The translations under genes were made by a program, and so were the position numbers. This document shows, piece after piece, positions 45,969 through 56,500 of a stretch of DNA of 64,000 bases. Every line of letters begins with the position of its first letter. Position 1 is the first letter of the stretch. Source of the stretch: Modestobacter sp. DSM 44400 (GTDB taxonomy: Bacteria; Actinomycetota; Actinomycetes; Mycobacteriales; Geodermatophilaceae); the NCBI RefSeq assembly GCF_900107175.1, contig NZ_FNOZ01000011.1, positions 47,008 through 111,007 of the forward strand, written 5' to 3'. The notes below the pieces were generated by a model. The model was not told the DNA's origin, made no database searches, and saw only the letters and a program-made list of their open reading frames with translations.

Positions 45969-47566
45969 ACCTCCCGGATAGCCCGACCCTGCCTGCCCTG
46001 GTTCGGGACAACGCGACCGCGACACCGGACGCCCCGGCGCTGGTGGCCGGCGAGGTCCGGTGGACCTACAGCGAATTGGACGTGGCGGTCCGCTGCGCCG
46101 CGGCCGTGCTCGCGGGCCTCGGGGTGCGCAGCGGCGAAAACCTCGGCCTGCTCGCGACCAACACCGCGACGTGGCCCGCCATCGCCCTGGGAGCGATGCG
46201 GACCGGCGCCCGGGTCGACGCGTTCAACACCTGGGCGAAGGCGTGGGACCTGGACCACCTGCTCGGGACGTCACGGTGCCGGGTGCTCGTCACGGAGTCC
46301 CGCGTCCGGTCGACCGACGTGCTCGCCGAGCTGCGCGAGCTGGTGCCCGAGCTGTGGTCGGGCGAACCGGGTGAGTGGCGCAGCGAGCGCTTCCCGGCGC
46401 TGCGCCACGTCGTGGTCCTCGGCGAGGACGTCCCCCGCGGTGCGCTCAGCTGGCAGGACCTGTACCGGGCGGCTCAGCCGGCGGATCGGGAGGCGATCGA
46501 CGCGCGCCCGGAGGAACCCGCCTTCGTGCTCTACACCTCGGGGTCGACCCGCTACCCCAAGGCGGTACCGCTCCTGCACCGCGACATGATCCTCAACGCC
46601 TTCCACATCGGCGAGCGGATGGGTCTGACGGCGGCCGACCGCGTGTGGCTGGGGTCGCCGCTGTTCTGGAGCTTCGGCGGGGCGAACGCGATGCCGGCGA
46701 CCTTCACCCACGGCGCCTGCCTGGTGATGCAGGAGCAGTTCACACCCGAGAAGGCGGCAGAGCTGCTCGCCGAGGAGCAGTGCACCGCGGCCTACCTGCT
46801 ACCCAGCATCACCGACGCGTTGTGCGGGGTCGCCGACCGCGTCCGCGCGGTGCCGAGCCTGCGCACCGGGGCAACCATCGGCCGCCCCGACGAGGTCCGC
46901 CGAGCGGTCGAGGAGCTCGACATCCCCGACATCTGCAACGTCTACGGGTCCACGGAGACCTACGGCAACTGCTGCGTCACCCACCACAACGCCCCGCTCG
47001 AGCTGCGGCTGACCACGCAGGGCCCGCCGTTGCCTGGCGTCGAGCTGCGGGTGGTCGACTCCACGGGCCGGGTCCTGGACGCCGGCGAGCTGGGTGAGCT
47101 GCAGGTGCGCGGCCGCGTCATGCCCGGCTACCTCGGCGACGATGAGGCCAACGCCAAGGCGATCACCGACGACGGCTGGTACCGCACCGGCGACCAGATG
47201 CGGATCCGGCCCGACGGGGCGGTGGAGTTCGGCGCCCGTCTCACCGACATGATCAAGACCTCCGGGATCAACGTCGCTCCGGCCGAGGTGGAGAGTTTCC
47301 TGTCCGCGCATCCTGCGGTGGCCGACGTGGCCGTCGTCGGCGCGCCGCACCCCGCGCGCGGGGAGGTGGTCATCGCCTTCGTCACCACGACCGCCGAGGT
47401 CGACGGTGAGGAGCTGCGGCAGTACTGCCGCGACGGCATGGCCGGCTACAAGGTCCCCTGGGACGTCTTCGTGGTGCCGGAGCTGCCCGCCACGGCCACC
47501 GGCAAGCTCATCCGCCGGACGCTGGTCGAGCAGGCCACCGAGCGGATGCGGACGGCGAAGTCGTGA
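45965..47566 (+). CDS. Acyl-CoA ligase / AMP-binding enzyme (ANL superfamily)
   Basis: 533 residues, GTG 45965. The A3 loop reads YTSGSTRYPKAVPLLHRD, where the usual TG-x-PKG has Arg and Ala substitutions. NVYGSTETYGN, WYRTGDQMRIRPDG, and the A10 Lys in TATGKLIRRTL are intact, so adenylation chemistry is likely. The pocket region LFWSFGGANAMPATFTHGA resembles aryl/alkyl acid ligases, but substrate cannot be read. It would activate the imported acid of this island. Confidence 0.85.
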   Translation: MNLPDSPTLPALVRDNATATPDAPALVAGEVRWTYSELDVAVRCAAAVLAGLGVRSGENLGLLATNTATWPAIALGAMRTGARVDAFNTWAKAWDLDHLLGTSRCRVLVTESRVRSTDVLAELRELVPELWSGEPGEWRSERFPALRHVVVLGEDVPRGALSWQDLYRAAQPADREAIDARPEEPAFVLYTSGSTRYPKAVPLLHRDMILNAFHIGERMGLTAADRVWLGSPLFWSFGGANAMPATFTHGACLVMQEQFTPEKAAELLAEEQCTAAYLLPSITDALCGVADRVRAVPSLRTGATIGRPDEVRRAVEELDIPDICNVYGSTETYGNCCVTHHNAPLELRLTTQGPPLPGVELRVVDSTGRVLDAGELGELQVRGRVMPGYLGDDEANAKAITDDGWYRTGDQMRIRPDGAVEFGARLTDMIKTSGINVAPAEVESFLSAHPAVADVAVVGAPHPARGEVVIAFVTTTAEVDGEELRQYCRDGMAGYKVPWDVFVVPELPATATGKLIRRTLVEQATERMRTAKS

Positions 47567-48456
47567 CGAACGGACCCATGCCGAGTGGGTTCGGCAACTG
47601 GGGGCGCTGGGGGGCCGACGACGAGGCGGGCGCGCTCAACCTCGTCGACCCGGCCGCCGTGCTGGCCGCCACCGACCTCGTCCGCGAGGGCCGCGTGGTA
47701 TCGCTCGCGCAGCCACTCGGGCCGCAAGTGCCGGTCCCACCCCATCGCCGCGCGCCGCAGCGGTTCATGGATCGCGACGCGGGCGACTACGCCGCCGGCG
47801 CCCGCGCGCCGGACGGCTTCCGGTTCGCGGAGGACACCGTGCAGCTGAGCACCCACAGCGGGACCCACCTCGACGCCCTCGCCCACGCATGGAGCGGCGA
47901 CACGCTCTACAACGGACACCCCGCCTCGGCCGTGCGCTCCACCCGAGGGGCCCAGCGGTGCGGCGCGGAGAAGCTGCGACCCGCGGTGACCCGCGGGGTC
48001 CTTGTCGACCTCGTCGCCGGGCACGGCGGCCCGCTGCCCGCCCGCACCCCGGTCAATGCGGCCATGCTCTCGGGCGCCTGTTCGCGGGCGGGGGTCGAGC
48101 CACACGCCGGCGATGCCGTGCTCCTGCGGACCGGCTGGTGGGAGCAGCACCTGGGGGCGGTCGACTACTTCGACAACGAGCCCGGCCTCGACGACGACGC
48201 CGCCGCGTGGCTCGCCGCCCGCGACGTCGCGATCGTCGGTGCCGACAACTACGCAGTCGAGGTGCAGCCCTCGGCTCCGGGGTCGACGTTCCCGGTGCAT
48301 CTCACGCTGCTGCACCGGCACGGCGTGCCGCTCCTCGAGAACCTCGAACTGCGCGAGCTCGCAGCGACCGGGCGCACCACGTTCCTGCTGGTCGTGGCAC
48401 CTCTGCCGCTGGCGGGCTCGACCGGCAGCCCGGTCAACCCCGTGGCGGTGCTGTGA
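47563..48456 (+). CDS. Cyclase family protein (kynurenine-formamidase-like metal hydrolase)
   Basis: 297 residues, GTG start overlapping the ligase stop. The family metal motif is STHSGTHLDALAH (HxGTHxDxxxH); WGADDEAGALNLVDPAAVLA and ILADNYAVEV-like VGADNYAVEVQPS follow the polyketide-cyclase/formamidase pattern. Such Mn/Zn enzymes hydrolyse amides, lactones or cyclic ketones. Placed between a CoA ligase and a CoA-transferase-like gene, it may open a ring in the island's pathway. Confidence 0.84.
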   Translation: MTNGPMPSGFGNWGRWGADDEAGALNLVDPAAVLAATDLVREGRVVSLAQPLGPQVPVPPHRRAPQRFMDRDAGDYAAGARAPDGFRFAEDTVQLSTHSGTHLDALAHAWSGDTLYNGHPASAVRSTRGAQRCGAEKLRPAVTRGVLVDLVAGHGGPLPARTPVNAAMLSGACSRAGVEPHAGDAVLLRTGWWEQHLGAVDYFDNEPGLDDDAAAWLAARDVAIVGADNYAVEVQPSAPGSTFPVHLTLLHRHGVPLLENLELRELAATGRTTFLLVVAPLPLAGSTGSPVNPVAVL

Positions 48457-49751
48457 GAAACCCGGCCGCGGCGCACGGAACGGACGCCGGCGCGCCCGTG
48501 CCCGGTGCGGCGTGGATGACCGACGTGCTCCGGCCGGGCGATCTCGTCGTGGTCGCCCAGGGAGTGGGCGAGCCGACCCCGCTGCTCGAACAGCTCGTGC
48601 GGGCCGGCGGGTCGCTGCGCGACACCGAGGTGTTCGTCGGGCTCAGTCACAGTGCCGCGCTCACCGAGGACGCCGCGCGATCGCTCTCGCTGGTGTCGTT
48701 CGGCGGCATGGGCCCGCTCGCCCGGCTCGCCGCCACGAACACGGTGTCGATCATCCCGTGCCACTTCGCCGACGTGCCCCGCCTGCTGGCGCTGCGGGCA
48801 CCGGGGCGCCTCGTCGTCCTGATGCAGGTCTCGCCCCCCAACGACGACGGCTTCCACAGCCTGGGCATGGCGGTCGACTACACCTACGAGCTCGTCGGGC
48901 AGGCCCGGGCGGTCATCGCCGAGGTGAACGAGCAGCTGCCCGTGACCTCGGCTCCATGCCTCCACGCGTCGGCCTTCGCCGCGACGGTCCGCACGTCGCG
49001 CCCACTGCCGGTGATACCGCCAGCGAATGTGAGCGAGGTGCACCGGCAGATCGCGGCGCACGTGGTCAAGCTCGTTCCCGACGGAGCGACGATCCAGCTG
49101 GGGATCGGCGCCGTCCCGTCGGTCGTCGGGGCCGCCCTGACGCGGCGGCGGGACCTGCGGGTGCACTCGACGCTCGTCGGCGACTGGCTGCTCGGCCTCG
49201 CCGAGGCCGGGGCCCTGTCCACCGAGCCCGGGTCCGTGCGGATCAGCGAGGCGGCCGGCTCGGCCGCCCTGTACGAGTACGTCACCCGATCCGCCGTACT
49301 CGTCCGGCCGGTCCGCGAGCTGAACAGTCCCGACGTGCTGGGCAGGCTCGAGGGCTTCGTCGCCATGAACTCCGCACTCCAGGTCGATCTCTCCGGCCAG
49401 GTCAACGCAGAGGAGATCGAGTCCGGATACGTCGGGGGCATCGGCGGCCAGCCGGAGTTCCTGCGCGCGGCGCAGCGCTCGGTCGGCGGCCGGTCCATCG
49501 TGATGCTCCCGGCGACGGCAGCGCGCGGCCGGCAGTCACGCATCGTCCGGCGATTGCACCAGGGCACGGTCACCACACTGCGCTCCGGCGTCGACTTCGT
49601 CGTGACCGAGTTCGGGGTCGCGGACCTGCGCGGCACGAGTCTCGACGAACGCCCGGAGGCTCTGATTGCCGTGGCTGCACCACACCACCGAGACGCTCTG
49701 CTGGCGGTTACGGAACGAGGAGATCGAAGGGAAGTGGACGATGGACGGTAG
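48453..49751 (+). CDS. Acetyl-CoA hydrolase/transferase family protein
   Basis: 432 residues from GTG 48453, four-base overlap upstream. The N-terminal half has VVVAQGVGEPTPLLEQLV and VQVSPPN-like MQVSPPNDDGFHSLG; the C-terminal half has IQLGIGAVPSVVGAAL, ESGYVGGIGGQPEFLRAAQR and the end VVTEFGVADLRG. It resembles 4-hydroxybutyrate/butyryl CoA-transferases. It ends in TAG (49749-49751) and overlaps the next gene by 11 bases. Confidence 0.85.
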   Translation: MRNPAAAHGTDAGAPVPGAAWMTDVLRPGDLVVVAQGVGEPTPLLEQLVRAGGSLRDTEVFVGLSHSAALTEDAARSLSLVSFGGMGPLARLAATNTVSIIPCHFADVPRLLALRAPGRLVVLMQVSPPNDDGFHSLGMAVDYTYELVGQARAVIAEVNEQLPVTSAPCLHASAFAATVRTSRPLPVIPPANVSEVHRQIAAHVVKLVPDGATIQLGIGAVPSVVGAALTRRRDLRVHSTLVGDWLLGLAEAGALSTEPGSVRISEAAGSAALYEYVTRSAVLVRPVRELNSPDVLGRLEGFVAMNSALQVDLSGQVNAEEIESGYVGGIGGQPEFLRAAQRSVGGRSIVMLPATAARGRQSRIVRRLHQGTVTTLRSGVDFVVTEFGVADLRGTSLDERPEALIAVAAPHHRDALLAVTERGDRREVDDGR

Positions 49752-50733
49752 CTCGACGGTCAGCGACCGGTTGCAGAAGTACATGTCGGCGCAGTTCGAC
49801 GACGGAAACCCACGCATCGTCGACCTGGCCCGCATCGGGGTGGGCCGGTCGCGAGAGAACTGGGTGTTCGACCTGATGACCGACGGGGGAGAGCGCGACC
49901 CGCTCATCCTCCGCAGCGACCCGGACGGGGGGCTCGTCGACACCGACCGCGGCGCGGAGTTCGCCCTGCTCCGAGCGTTGGAGGCCAGCCCGCTGCCCAC
50001 CCCCCGCGCGCGCTGGCTCGACGCCGACGGGACGTGGCTGGGAAGCCCGTCCATGATCATGCAGCGCGCTCCCGGCGTCACCGACTACCGGGTCCTCAAC
50101 AGCGATCGCCCGCTCGCCGTTCGCCAGGACCTGGCGCGACAGTTCTGCGACCTGCTCGCGCAGGTCCATGAGACGGACTGGCGCGGCCTGGGCATCGGCG
50201 ACCTGATGCCCGACCCCGGGGAACGTGCGGCGCTGCACGAGCTGGATCGGTGGGTGCAGATCCTGCGCGCCGACCAGCTCGAGGCGTATCCGGAACTGGA
50301 GCTGGCGATCGATCGGCTCCGCGAGTCCGCACCCCGTTCGGCACGGACGGTGCTGGTGCATGCGGACTTCAAGCCGGGCAACGTCCTGCTCGTCGATGAC
50401 CGCGTCGTCGCGCTGCTCGACTGGGAACTGGCGCACCTCGGAGATCCGCTCGAGGATCTGGGGTGGGTGACCCAGCCGCTGCGCGCCGTCGAGCACACGA
50501 TCGCCGGGACGTGGGAGCCTGCCGATCTGCTGGAGCACTACGCGCACACCACGGGGTCCGGGGTCGACCCGACGAGCCTCGCCTGGTGGGTGGCCTTCTC
50601 GACGTTCAAGACCGTCGTGATGCAGGTGAGCGGGCTCCGGTCGTTCCTGGAGGCCCGCAGTGACGAGCCCTACCGCCCGACCCGCAGGGTGCTGCGCACC
50701 CTGCTGGCGGCGATCACCGATGGGAGCAGCTGA
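49741..50733 (+). CDS. Phosphotransferase (APH/choline-kinase fold) family protein
   Basis: 330 residues, ATG 49741. Kinase fold with the catalytic loop VLVHADFKPGNVLL and metal-binding ALLDWELAHLGDPLEDLGW. Such proteins are often found with acyl-CoA dehydrogenase genes in actinobacterial catabolic clusters, where their substrate is unknown; antibiotic resistance is unlikely from context. Followed after one base by a small helical protein. Confidence 0.85.
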   Translation: MDGSSTVSDRLQKYMSAQFDDGNPRIVDLARIGVGRSRENWVFDLMTDGGERDPLILRSDPDGGLVDTDRGAEFALLRALEASPLPTPRARWLDADGTWLGSPSMIMQRAPGVTDYRVLNSDRPLAVRQDLARQFCDLLAQVHETDWRGLGIGDLMPDPGERAALHELDRWVQILRADQLEAYPELELAIDRLRESAPRSARTVLVHADFKPGNVLLVDDRVVALLDWELAHLGDPLEDLGWVTQPLRAVEHTIAGTWEPADLLEHYAHTTGSGVDPTSLAWWVAFSTFKTVVMQVSGLRSFLEARSDEPYRPTRRVLRTLLAAITDGSS

Positions 50734-50734
50734 C

Positions 50735-51175
50735 ATGCGACCGACGATCGACGAGCAGCTCGACGGCGTGCGGCGACTTCTCGACGGCGTCGGGAGCGAC
50801 GATGGGCTCTCCGCCGCGTCGAGGGAGCTACTGCGCAACGCCGGGCGCCTCGTGAAACACGTCCGCGGATCGTGGGCGCCGATGCTGCCGTTCCTCGTCG
50901 AGGACAACGCGAAGATGACGACACTGCTCACCGGCCTGTCCGCGGTGGTGCCGCAGCTGTCGGCCGACATCGATGCCGCAGTCGGTCATGCCGCGGAGGG
51001 TGCCGACCTGGAGCGGTCGGACCTCGACGTCGCGGCCGTGTCCGCACGCAACGCCGAGCTGCGGGCACTGCTGGCCCGCGCGATCCACGAGCTGCCCCGA
51101 TCTCCTGCCGGTCTCAGCGCACGTACCGAGATCGGGGCGTACCTGACGCGGCGCGTCGACATCGACCCGACATAG
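50735..51175 (+). CDS. Small helical hypothetical protein paired with the phosphotransferase
   Basis: 146 residues: MRPTIDEQLDGVRRLLDGV, NAGRLVKHVRGSWAPMLPFL, AELRALLARAIHELP. Almost wholly alpha-helical, acidic, no membrane span or signal. It directly follows the phosphotransferase gene (one-base gap), a pairing I recall in other actinobacteria, so the two probably work together. It ends with TAG (51173-51175). I do not recognise a named domain. Confidence 0.7.
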   Translation: MRPTIDEQLDGVRRLLDGVGSDDGLSAASRELLRNAGRLVKHVRGSWAPMLPFLVEDNAKMTTLLTGLSAVVPQLSADIDAAVGHAAEGADLERSDLDVAAVSARNAELRALLARAIHELPRSPAGLSARTEIGAYLTRRVDIDPT

Positions 51176-51200
51176 CCGGTCCCACACGAGAGGCGACGCC

Positions 51201-52346
51201 ATGAACGATCTTCCACCAGCCCCGACAGTGAGTGACGAGCATTTCGCCGAGCAGTTCCCGCTGTCGCCCCTGGACGACTTCATGATCCACCAGACGCCGG
51301 ACCCCGTCCGGGTGATGTGGACCGGCGATCCACGTGCCTACGAGCGGTACTGGGTGATCTGCCATGACCCTGCGGGGGAGGTGATCATCGCGACCGGTGG
51401 GAGCTTCTATCCGAACCTCGACCGCGCCGAGGCCTACGCGATCGTCAACCACCGCGGGAAGCACACCTCCGTGCGCAGCTTCCGGCGACTCGGGGTCGAC
51501 CGCGCCGACCTGCGCGTCGGCCCGATCGCGCCCGTGATCGTCCGCGGGCTGCGCGAGTGGCGCTTCGTGCTCGAACCCAACGAGTGGGGCATCAGCTACG
51601 ACCTGACGTTCGTCGACTCGACCCGTCAAGTCTTCCGCGAGCCCCTGTCCGACTCGGCGCACGGCACGCCGGCGGGCAGGCGCAACGACGTCACCACCGG
51701 GTTCGAGGGATTCGGCAGCGTGTCGGGCTGGTTCGAGAGTGACGGCGTGCGCGTCGACATGCCGCCCGGGTCGTCCGGCACGCGCGACCGCCACTGGGGT
51801 ACCGGCCGTGGCGTCGGTGGGCCTTCGATGTCCCTGGGCGGGCGGCTGCACGTCGGTGTCAACGGCAACGCGTTCGTCGCGTACCCGGAATGGAGCCTGT
51901 GGGGTGACCGGGTGTACTACCCCTTCGGCCACAGCAGGCGCGGAGCGACGCGCGTGGCGAAGCCGACGCGGCGGCTGCGCTTCGAACCCGACACCGACAT
52001 CTTCGTCGAGGGGATCGTCGACTACGCGTTCGACACGGGCGAGAAGCAGCAGTTGCACTACGAGCGGATCGACCAGCAGACGGCGTACCTGCGCTGCGCG
52101 ATGTACGGAGGCACGCCGGAGAGCGGAATCCATCAGGGCGGGTACGACGGGCCGGACCTCACCGAGGGCGAGACCTACGACCTCTCCAGGCCGGAGACGC
52201 GCATCGGGATCCGCGGACTCGATGAGCACCTCTGCCGCGTGACGGCGGACGACGGGACCACGTCGATCGGGGTGTACCAGACGATCGATCCGGTCGCCTA
52301 CGAGTCCTGCGTGTCCGGCCGGCCGGGTTGGGACTTCCTGACGTGA
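51201..52346 (+). CDS. Conserved hypothetical protein, beta-rich (CrtC/lipocalin-like?)
   Basis: 381 residues; ATG 51201 after GAGAGGCGACGCC. Aromatic- and Gly-rich beta sequence: ERYWVICHDPAGEVIIATGG, FVLEPNEWGISYDLTFVD, GTRDRHWGTGRGVGGPSMSL, then a second half RVTADDGTTSIGVYQTIDPV. The RDRHWG and two-half pattern recalls hydroxyneurosporene-synthase/lipocalin-like proteins found near CoA-ligase genes. No catalytic assignment is possible. No signal peptide. Last gene of the island. Confidence 0.7.
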   Translation: MNDLPPAPTVSDEHFAEQFPLSPLDDFMIHQTPDPVRVMWTGDPRAYERYWVICHDPAGEVIIATGGSFYPNLDRAEAYAIVNHRGKHTSVRSFRRLGVDRADLRVGPIAPVIVRGLREWRFVLEPNEWGISYDLTFVDSTRQVFREPLSDSAHGTPAGRRNDVTTGFEGFGSVSGWFESDGVRVDMPPGSSGTRDRHWGTGRGVGGPSMSLGGRLHVGVNGNAFVAYPEWSLWGDRVYYPFGHSRRGATRVAKPTRRLRFEPDTDIFVEGIVDYAFDTGEKQQLHYERIDQQTAYLRCAMYGGTPESGIHQGGYDGPDLTEGETYDLSRPETRIGIRGLDEHLCRVTADDGTTSIGVYQTIDPVAYESCVSGRPGWDFLT

Positions 52347-52392
52347 CCCGACGCTAGCGGAGGTTCGTACAGATCGTGGGACCGCTTCGGGC

Positions 52393-52500
52393 GTGAAGAT
52401 CATCGAGCTCGCGGGAGTCGGCCCGACGTCGCTCTGCGCCATGCTGCTGCTCAGCGACCTCGGTGCCGGCGTGATCAGCGTGCACCGATCCTCGACTTGG
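52393..52500 (+). pseudogene. N-terminal fragment of a CaiB/BaiF CoA transferase
   Basis: From GTG 52393: KIIELAGVGPTSLCAMLLLS then DLGAGVISVHRSST, matching VTVIELAAAGPAPFCAMLLS and DLGADVISVHRPST of the intact gene at 37124-38275. It breaks off after about 36 residues into unrelated codons. Probably the stump of a lost paralogue. Confidence 0.65.
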
Positions 52501-52627
52501 GTCCGTCTCGCTTTGACGCGCCGCAGAGCTAGCGCCATGCTGCGCCGGTGCCCGGAGCTGCGCACGTGGAGCCATGGGGCTCCAGCTCCGGGGAGCGGTG
52601 GGCGCGCCGCGACCGAGAGGGGACGCG

Positions 52628-53443
52628 ATGACAGCGACGCAGGAGAGCGGGACCAGGACCGGCGACAAGCTCCTGGGCAAGGTGGCCTTCGTGACCGGCG
52701 GGACCCGCGGCATCGGCGCCGCGATCTCTCGGAGTCTGGCGTCGCAGGGCGCCGACGTCGCCGCCGGCTACAGCGGCAACCAGCAGGCGGCCGAGAAGTT
52801 CGCCCAGGACTTCACCGCCACCTTTCCGGACCGCGACGTGACGGTGCACCGCGGTGACATCGGCTCAGCGGAGGACTGCCGTCGGTGCGTCGCCGAGGTG
52901 GTCGAGCAGCACGGCCGGCTGGACGTCCTGGTCAACAACGCCGGCATCACCGTCGACCGGACCGTGGCCAAGATGGTCGACGCCGACTGGAGCCGGGTGA
53001 TCGACGTCAACCTGTCCGGCGCGTTCTACCTGTCCCAGGCCGCGCTGAAGCACATGCTCGAACGGGGCAGTGGGCGGATCGTGATGATCTCCTCGGTGAT
53101 CGGCGAGACGGGTGGGATCGGGCAGGTCAACTACGCCTCGGCCAAGTCAGGGCTGTTCGGGCTCACCAAGACCCTCGCCCGGGAGGCGGCTATGCAGCTG
53201 CAGCGCTCGGGCAACACCAACGGCATCGGCATCACCGTCAACGCCGTGACGCCGGGCTACACCGCCACCGAGATGCTCGACGCCGTTCCGGAGAAGGTCC
53301 TCGACGGCCTCCGGGCGAAGATCCCGCTCGGCCGGCTGGGGCAGCCGGAGGAGGTCGCCCGCGTCGTGCACTTCCTGGCCGCCGACGCCTCGTCCTACAT
53401 CACCGGGCAGGTGTGGGGCGTCAACGGCGGCCTCGACATGTGA
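52628..53443 (+). CDS. 3-Oxoacyl-/acetoacetyl-CoA reductase (PhaB/FabG-type SDR)
   Basis: 271 residues; ATG 52628 after GAGGGGACGCG. Nucleotide site TGGTRGIGAAISRSL, NNAGITVDRTVAKM, catalytic SSVIGETGGIGQVNYASAKS (Ser, Tyr, Lys) and C-terminal YITGQVWGVNGGLDM. The NYASAKSGLFGLTKTLA pattern is that of PhaB-like reductases making (R)-3-hydroxyacyl-CoA with NADPH. It is 73 bp upstream of the giant carboxylase, with which it may form an operon. Confidence 0.87.
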   Translation: MTATQESGTRTGDKLLGKVAFVTGGTRGIGAAISRSLASQGADVAAGYSGNQQAAEKFAQDFTATFPDRDVTVHRGDIGSAEDCRRCVAEVVEQHGRLDVLVNNAGITVDRTVAKMVDADWSRVIDVNLSGAFYLSQAALKHMLERGSGRIVMISSVIGETGGIGQVNYASAKSGLFGLTKTLAREAAMQLQRSGNTNGIGITVNAVTPGYTATEMLDAVPEKVLDGLRAKIPLGRLGQPEEVARVVHFLAADASSYITGQVWGVNGGLDM

Positions 53444-53516
53444 GGCCGCCTCGGCGGTGCGCGCTCGGTCCCGCGCCGACGACCTGACCGATCCATCGAC
53501 GGGGGGAGGGGTGCGG

Positions 53517-56500
53517 GTGTTCAACCGCATCGCAGTGGTCAACCGGGGCGAACCCGCCATGCGGCTCATCCGAGCCGTGCGCGAGCTCAACGCCGAGCAC
53601 GGCACCGGGACCCGCGTCATCGCGCTGCACACCGAGGCCGAGCGCCGGGCATCGTTCGTGCGCGCTGCCGACGAGGCCGTCGTGCTCCAGGAGACCGGTG
53701 CGGCCAGCCCGTACCTGGATCACGCCGAACTGGGCCGGGCGCTGCGGACGAGCCGCGCCGACGCAGCCTGGGTCGGCTGGGGGTTCGTCGCGGAGGACCC
53801 CGCGTTCGCCGAGCTCTGCGCCGACCTCGGCGTGACCTTCATCGGGCCGCCACCGGAGGCCATGCGGCTCCTGGGCGCCAAGATCGAGGCCAAGGTCCTC
53901 GCCGAGCAGACCGGCGTGCCCGTAGCGCCGTGGAGCGGCGGACCGGTCGAGACTCTCGATGACGGCCGCCGGCACGCGGCCGTCATCGGCTACCCGCTCA
54001 TGGTCAAGGCCAGGAGCGGAGGCGGCGGCCGGGGCATCCGGGTGGTCCGCACCGAGGAGGAGCTGGAGGAGGCTCTCACCCGCACGCAGGCCGAGGCGGC
54101 GCGGACCTTCGGAGACCCCATCGTGTTCATGGAGCGCCTGGTCGAGGGCGGCCGGCACGTCGAGGTGCAGGTGATCGCCGACCAGCACGGGGCGGTGTGG
54201 GCACCGGGGGTGCGGGACTGCTCGGTGCAGCGGCGCAACCAGAAGGTGCTGGAGGAGTCCAGCTCGCCGGTCCTGAGCCGCGAGCAGGACACCGTGTTGC
54301 GCGAGTCGTCGATCGCGCTGGTCCGGGCCGCGGGCTACGTCGGTGCCGGCACGGTGGAGTTCCTGTACCAGCCCACCGAGCAGCTGTTCACCTTCCTGGA
54401 GGTGAACACCCGGCTCCAGGTGGAGCACCCGGTGACCGAGGCGACGACCGGGCTCGACATCGTCAAGTTGCAGTTGCACATCGCCGACGGCGGCCGGCTC
54501 GTCGGGGACCCGCCTCCGGAATACGGCCACGCCGTGGAGGCACGGCTCAACGCCGAGGACGCCGAGCAGGGGTTCGCCCCCGCGCCCGGGCGGGTCGCGC
54601 TCATGCGCCTGCCGAGCGGGCCGGGTGTCCGCGTGGACACCGGCATGACCGTCGGCGATGTCATCCCCCCGGCCTACGACTCGATGGTGGCCAAGGTCAT
54701 CGCCTGGGGGCGGGACCGTCCCGAATCCCTCGCACGCCTGCGCTGTGCGCTGCGCGAGACCACCGTGGTACTGCACGGGGGCACCACCACGAAGTCCTTC
54801 CTGCTCGGCCTGCTCGACCGGCCGGAGGTCGTGGCGGGCACGGCGGACACCGGCTGGCTGGATCGCACGGGCAGCGGGGAGGCGGAGTCCGCGCCCAACG
54901 GCTTCGTGGCCCTCCTCCAGGTGGCCATCGGCGTCTCCGACGCCGAGGAGGCCCGGGAGCGCGCGGCTTTCCTGGCGTCCGCGCGGGGCGGACGACCGCG
55001 CGCCCCGCACGAGGTGGGACGCACGGTGGAGCTCGGCCACCGCGGACAGGTCTACCGCCTGACCGCCGCGAAGGTCAGCCGCAACCGGTACCGCGTGGTG
55101 CTGGACGGCCGGTCCGTCGACGTGGACGTCGACCGGCTCAGCCCCCTGGAGAGCTGGCTCACCGTCGACGGTCGACGGTTCCCCGTCGTCGCCGTGACGG
55201 CCGCCGGCTCGCACCTGGTCGAGGTCGACGGCGCGTCCCACCGGGTCACGCGCGACGCGGGCGGCCTGGTGCGCGCGCCCGCCCCGTCGGTCGTCGTCGC
55301 CCTGCGCGTGCAGGCCGGGCAGGAGGTTGAGGCCGGCCAGGCGGTCGCCGTGCTGGAGAGCATGAAGATGGAGACCGCGGTCCGGGCGCCGTTCGCCGGC
55401 CGGGTCCGCGAGGTGCTGGTCGCGGCGAACGCCCAGGTCGATGCCGGCGCCGCGCTGCTGGACCTGGAGCGGACCGGTGGGGACGTCGAGGAGGCTTCGG
55501 GCGAGCGGATCGCGTTCCCGAGCGTCGCTGACGCGCAGCAGCCCGACCCGCGCGACGCGGCGCTGCTGCTGCTGGCGGAGCTGCAGGCGCTGATCACCGG
55601 TTACGACCTCGACGCCGGCCACGCGCGGGCGCTGGTGGCGGCGTACGGCACGGCCCGCGGCGAGCTGCCGGTGGACGATCCGGAGCTGCTGCACAGCGAG
55701 CTCACCGTCCTCACCACCTTCGCCGATCTCTGCGAGCTGGCGCGCAACCGTCCGGCCAGCGAGGAGGAGGAGGCCGACCAGCAGGTGCACAGCCCGCGGG
55801 AGTACTTCCACGCCTATCTGCACTCCCTCGACGTGGAGCGGGAGGCACTGCCGGAGAGCTTCCGCGGGCGGCTCTGCCGGGCCCTGCTGCACTACGACGT
55901 CGGCGAGCTCGAACCCGGCCCGGCCCTCGAGGAGGCCGTGTACCGCATCTTCCTGGCCCAGCAACGCGTTCCCGATCAGCTGCCGGCGGTCCTCGCGCTG
56001 CTGGACCACTGGCTCGGCGCCGGCAGCCCTCCTCCCGGGCCGCCCCGGTCGGAGGTGGGGGAGGTGCTCGACCGGCTGGTCACCGCGACCCAGTTGCGCT
56101 ACCCGACGGTGGGCGACCTGGCCCGCGCCGTCCGCTTCCGCTGGTTCGAGGAGCCGGTGCTGCAGCGGGCCCGCCAGGAGGTGCTGGACGAGGCCGACCG
56201 GCTGCTGACCGAGCTCGACGAGGCCGGCGCGCGCGGCGACACCGGCGCGAGCATGGCGAGGATCGAGACGCTGGTCGCGAGCCCCGAGCCGTTGATCCGG
56301 CTGCTGGGTCAGCGTGCCGGGCGGCCGACGACGGAGCCCGACCCCGTCCTGGAGGTCCTCACCCGCCGCTACTACCGCAGCCGCGACCTGCAGCACGTGC
56401 GGTCCTCCCTGCTCGGCGGTCACTCGTGCGTCTCGGCGGACTACGAGCTGAACGGGACCCGGCTGCACCTGGTCGCCCTGATGGCGGAGCGGAACGCCCT

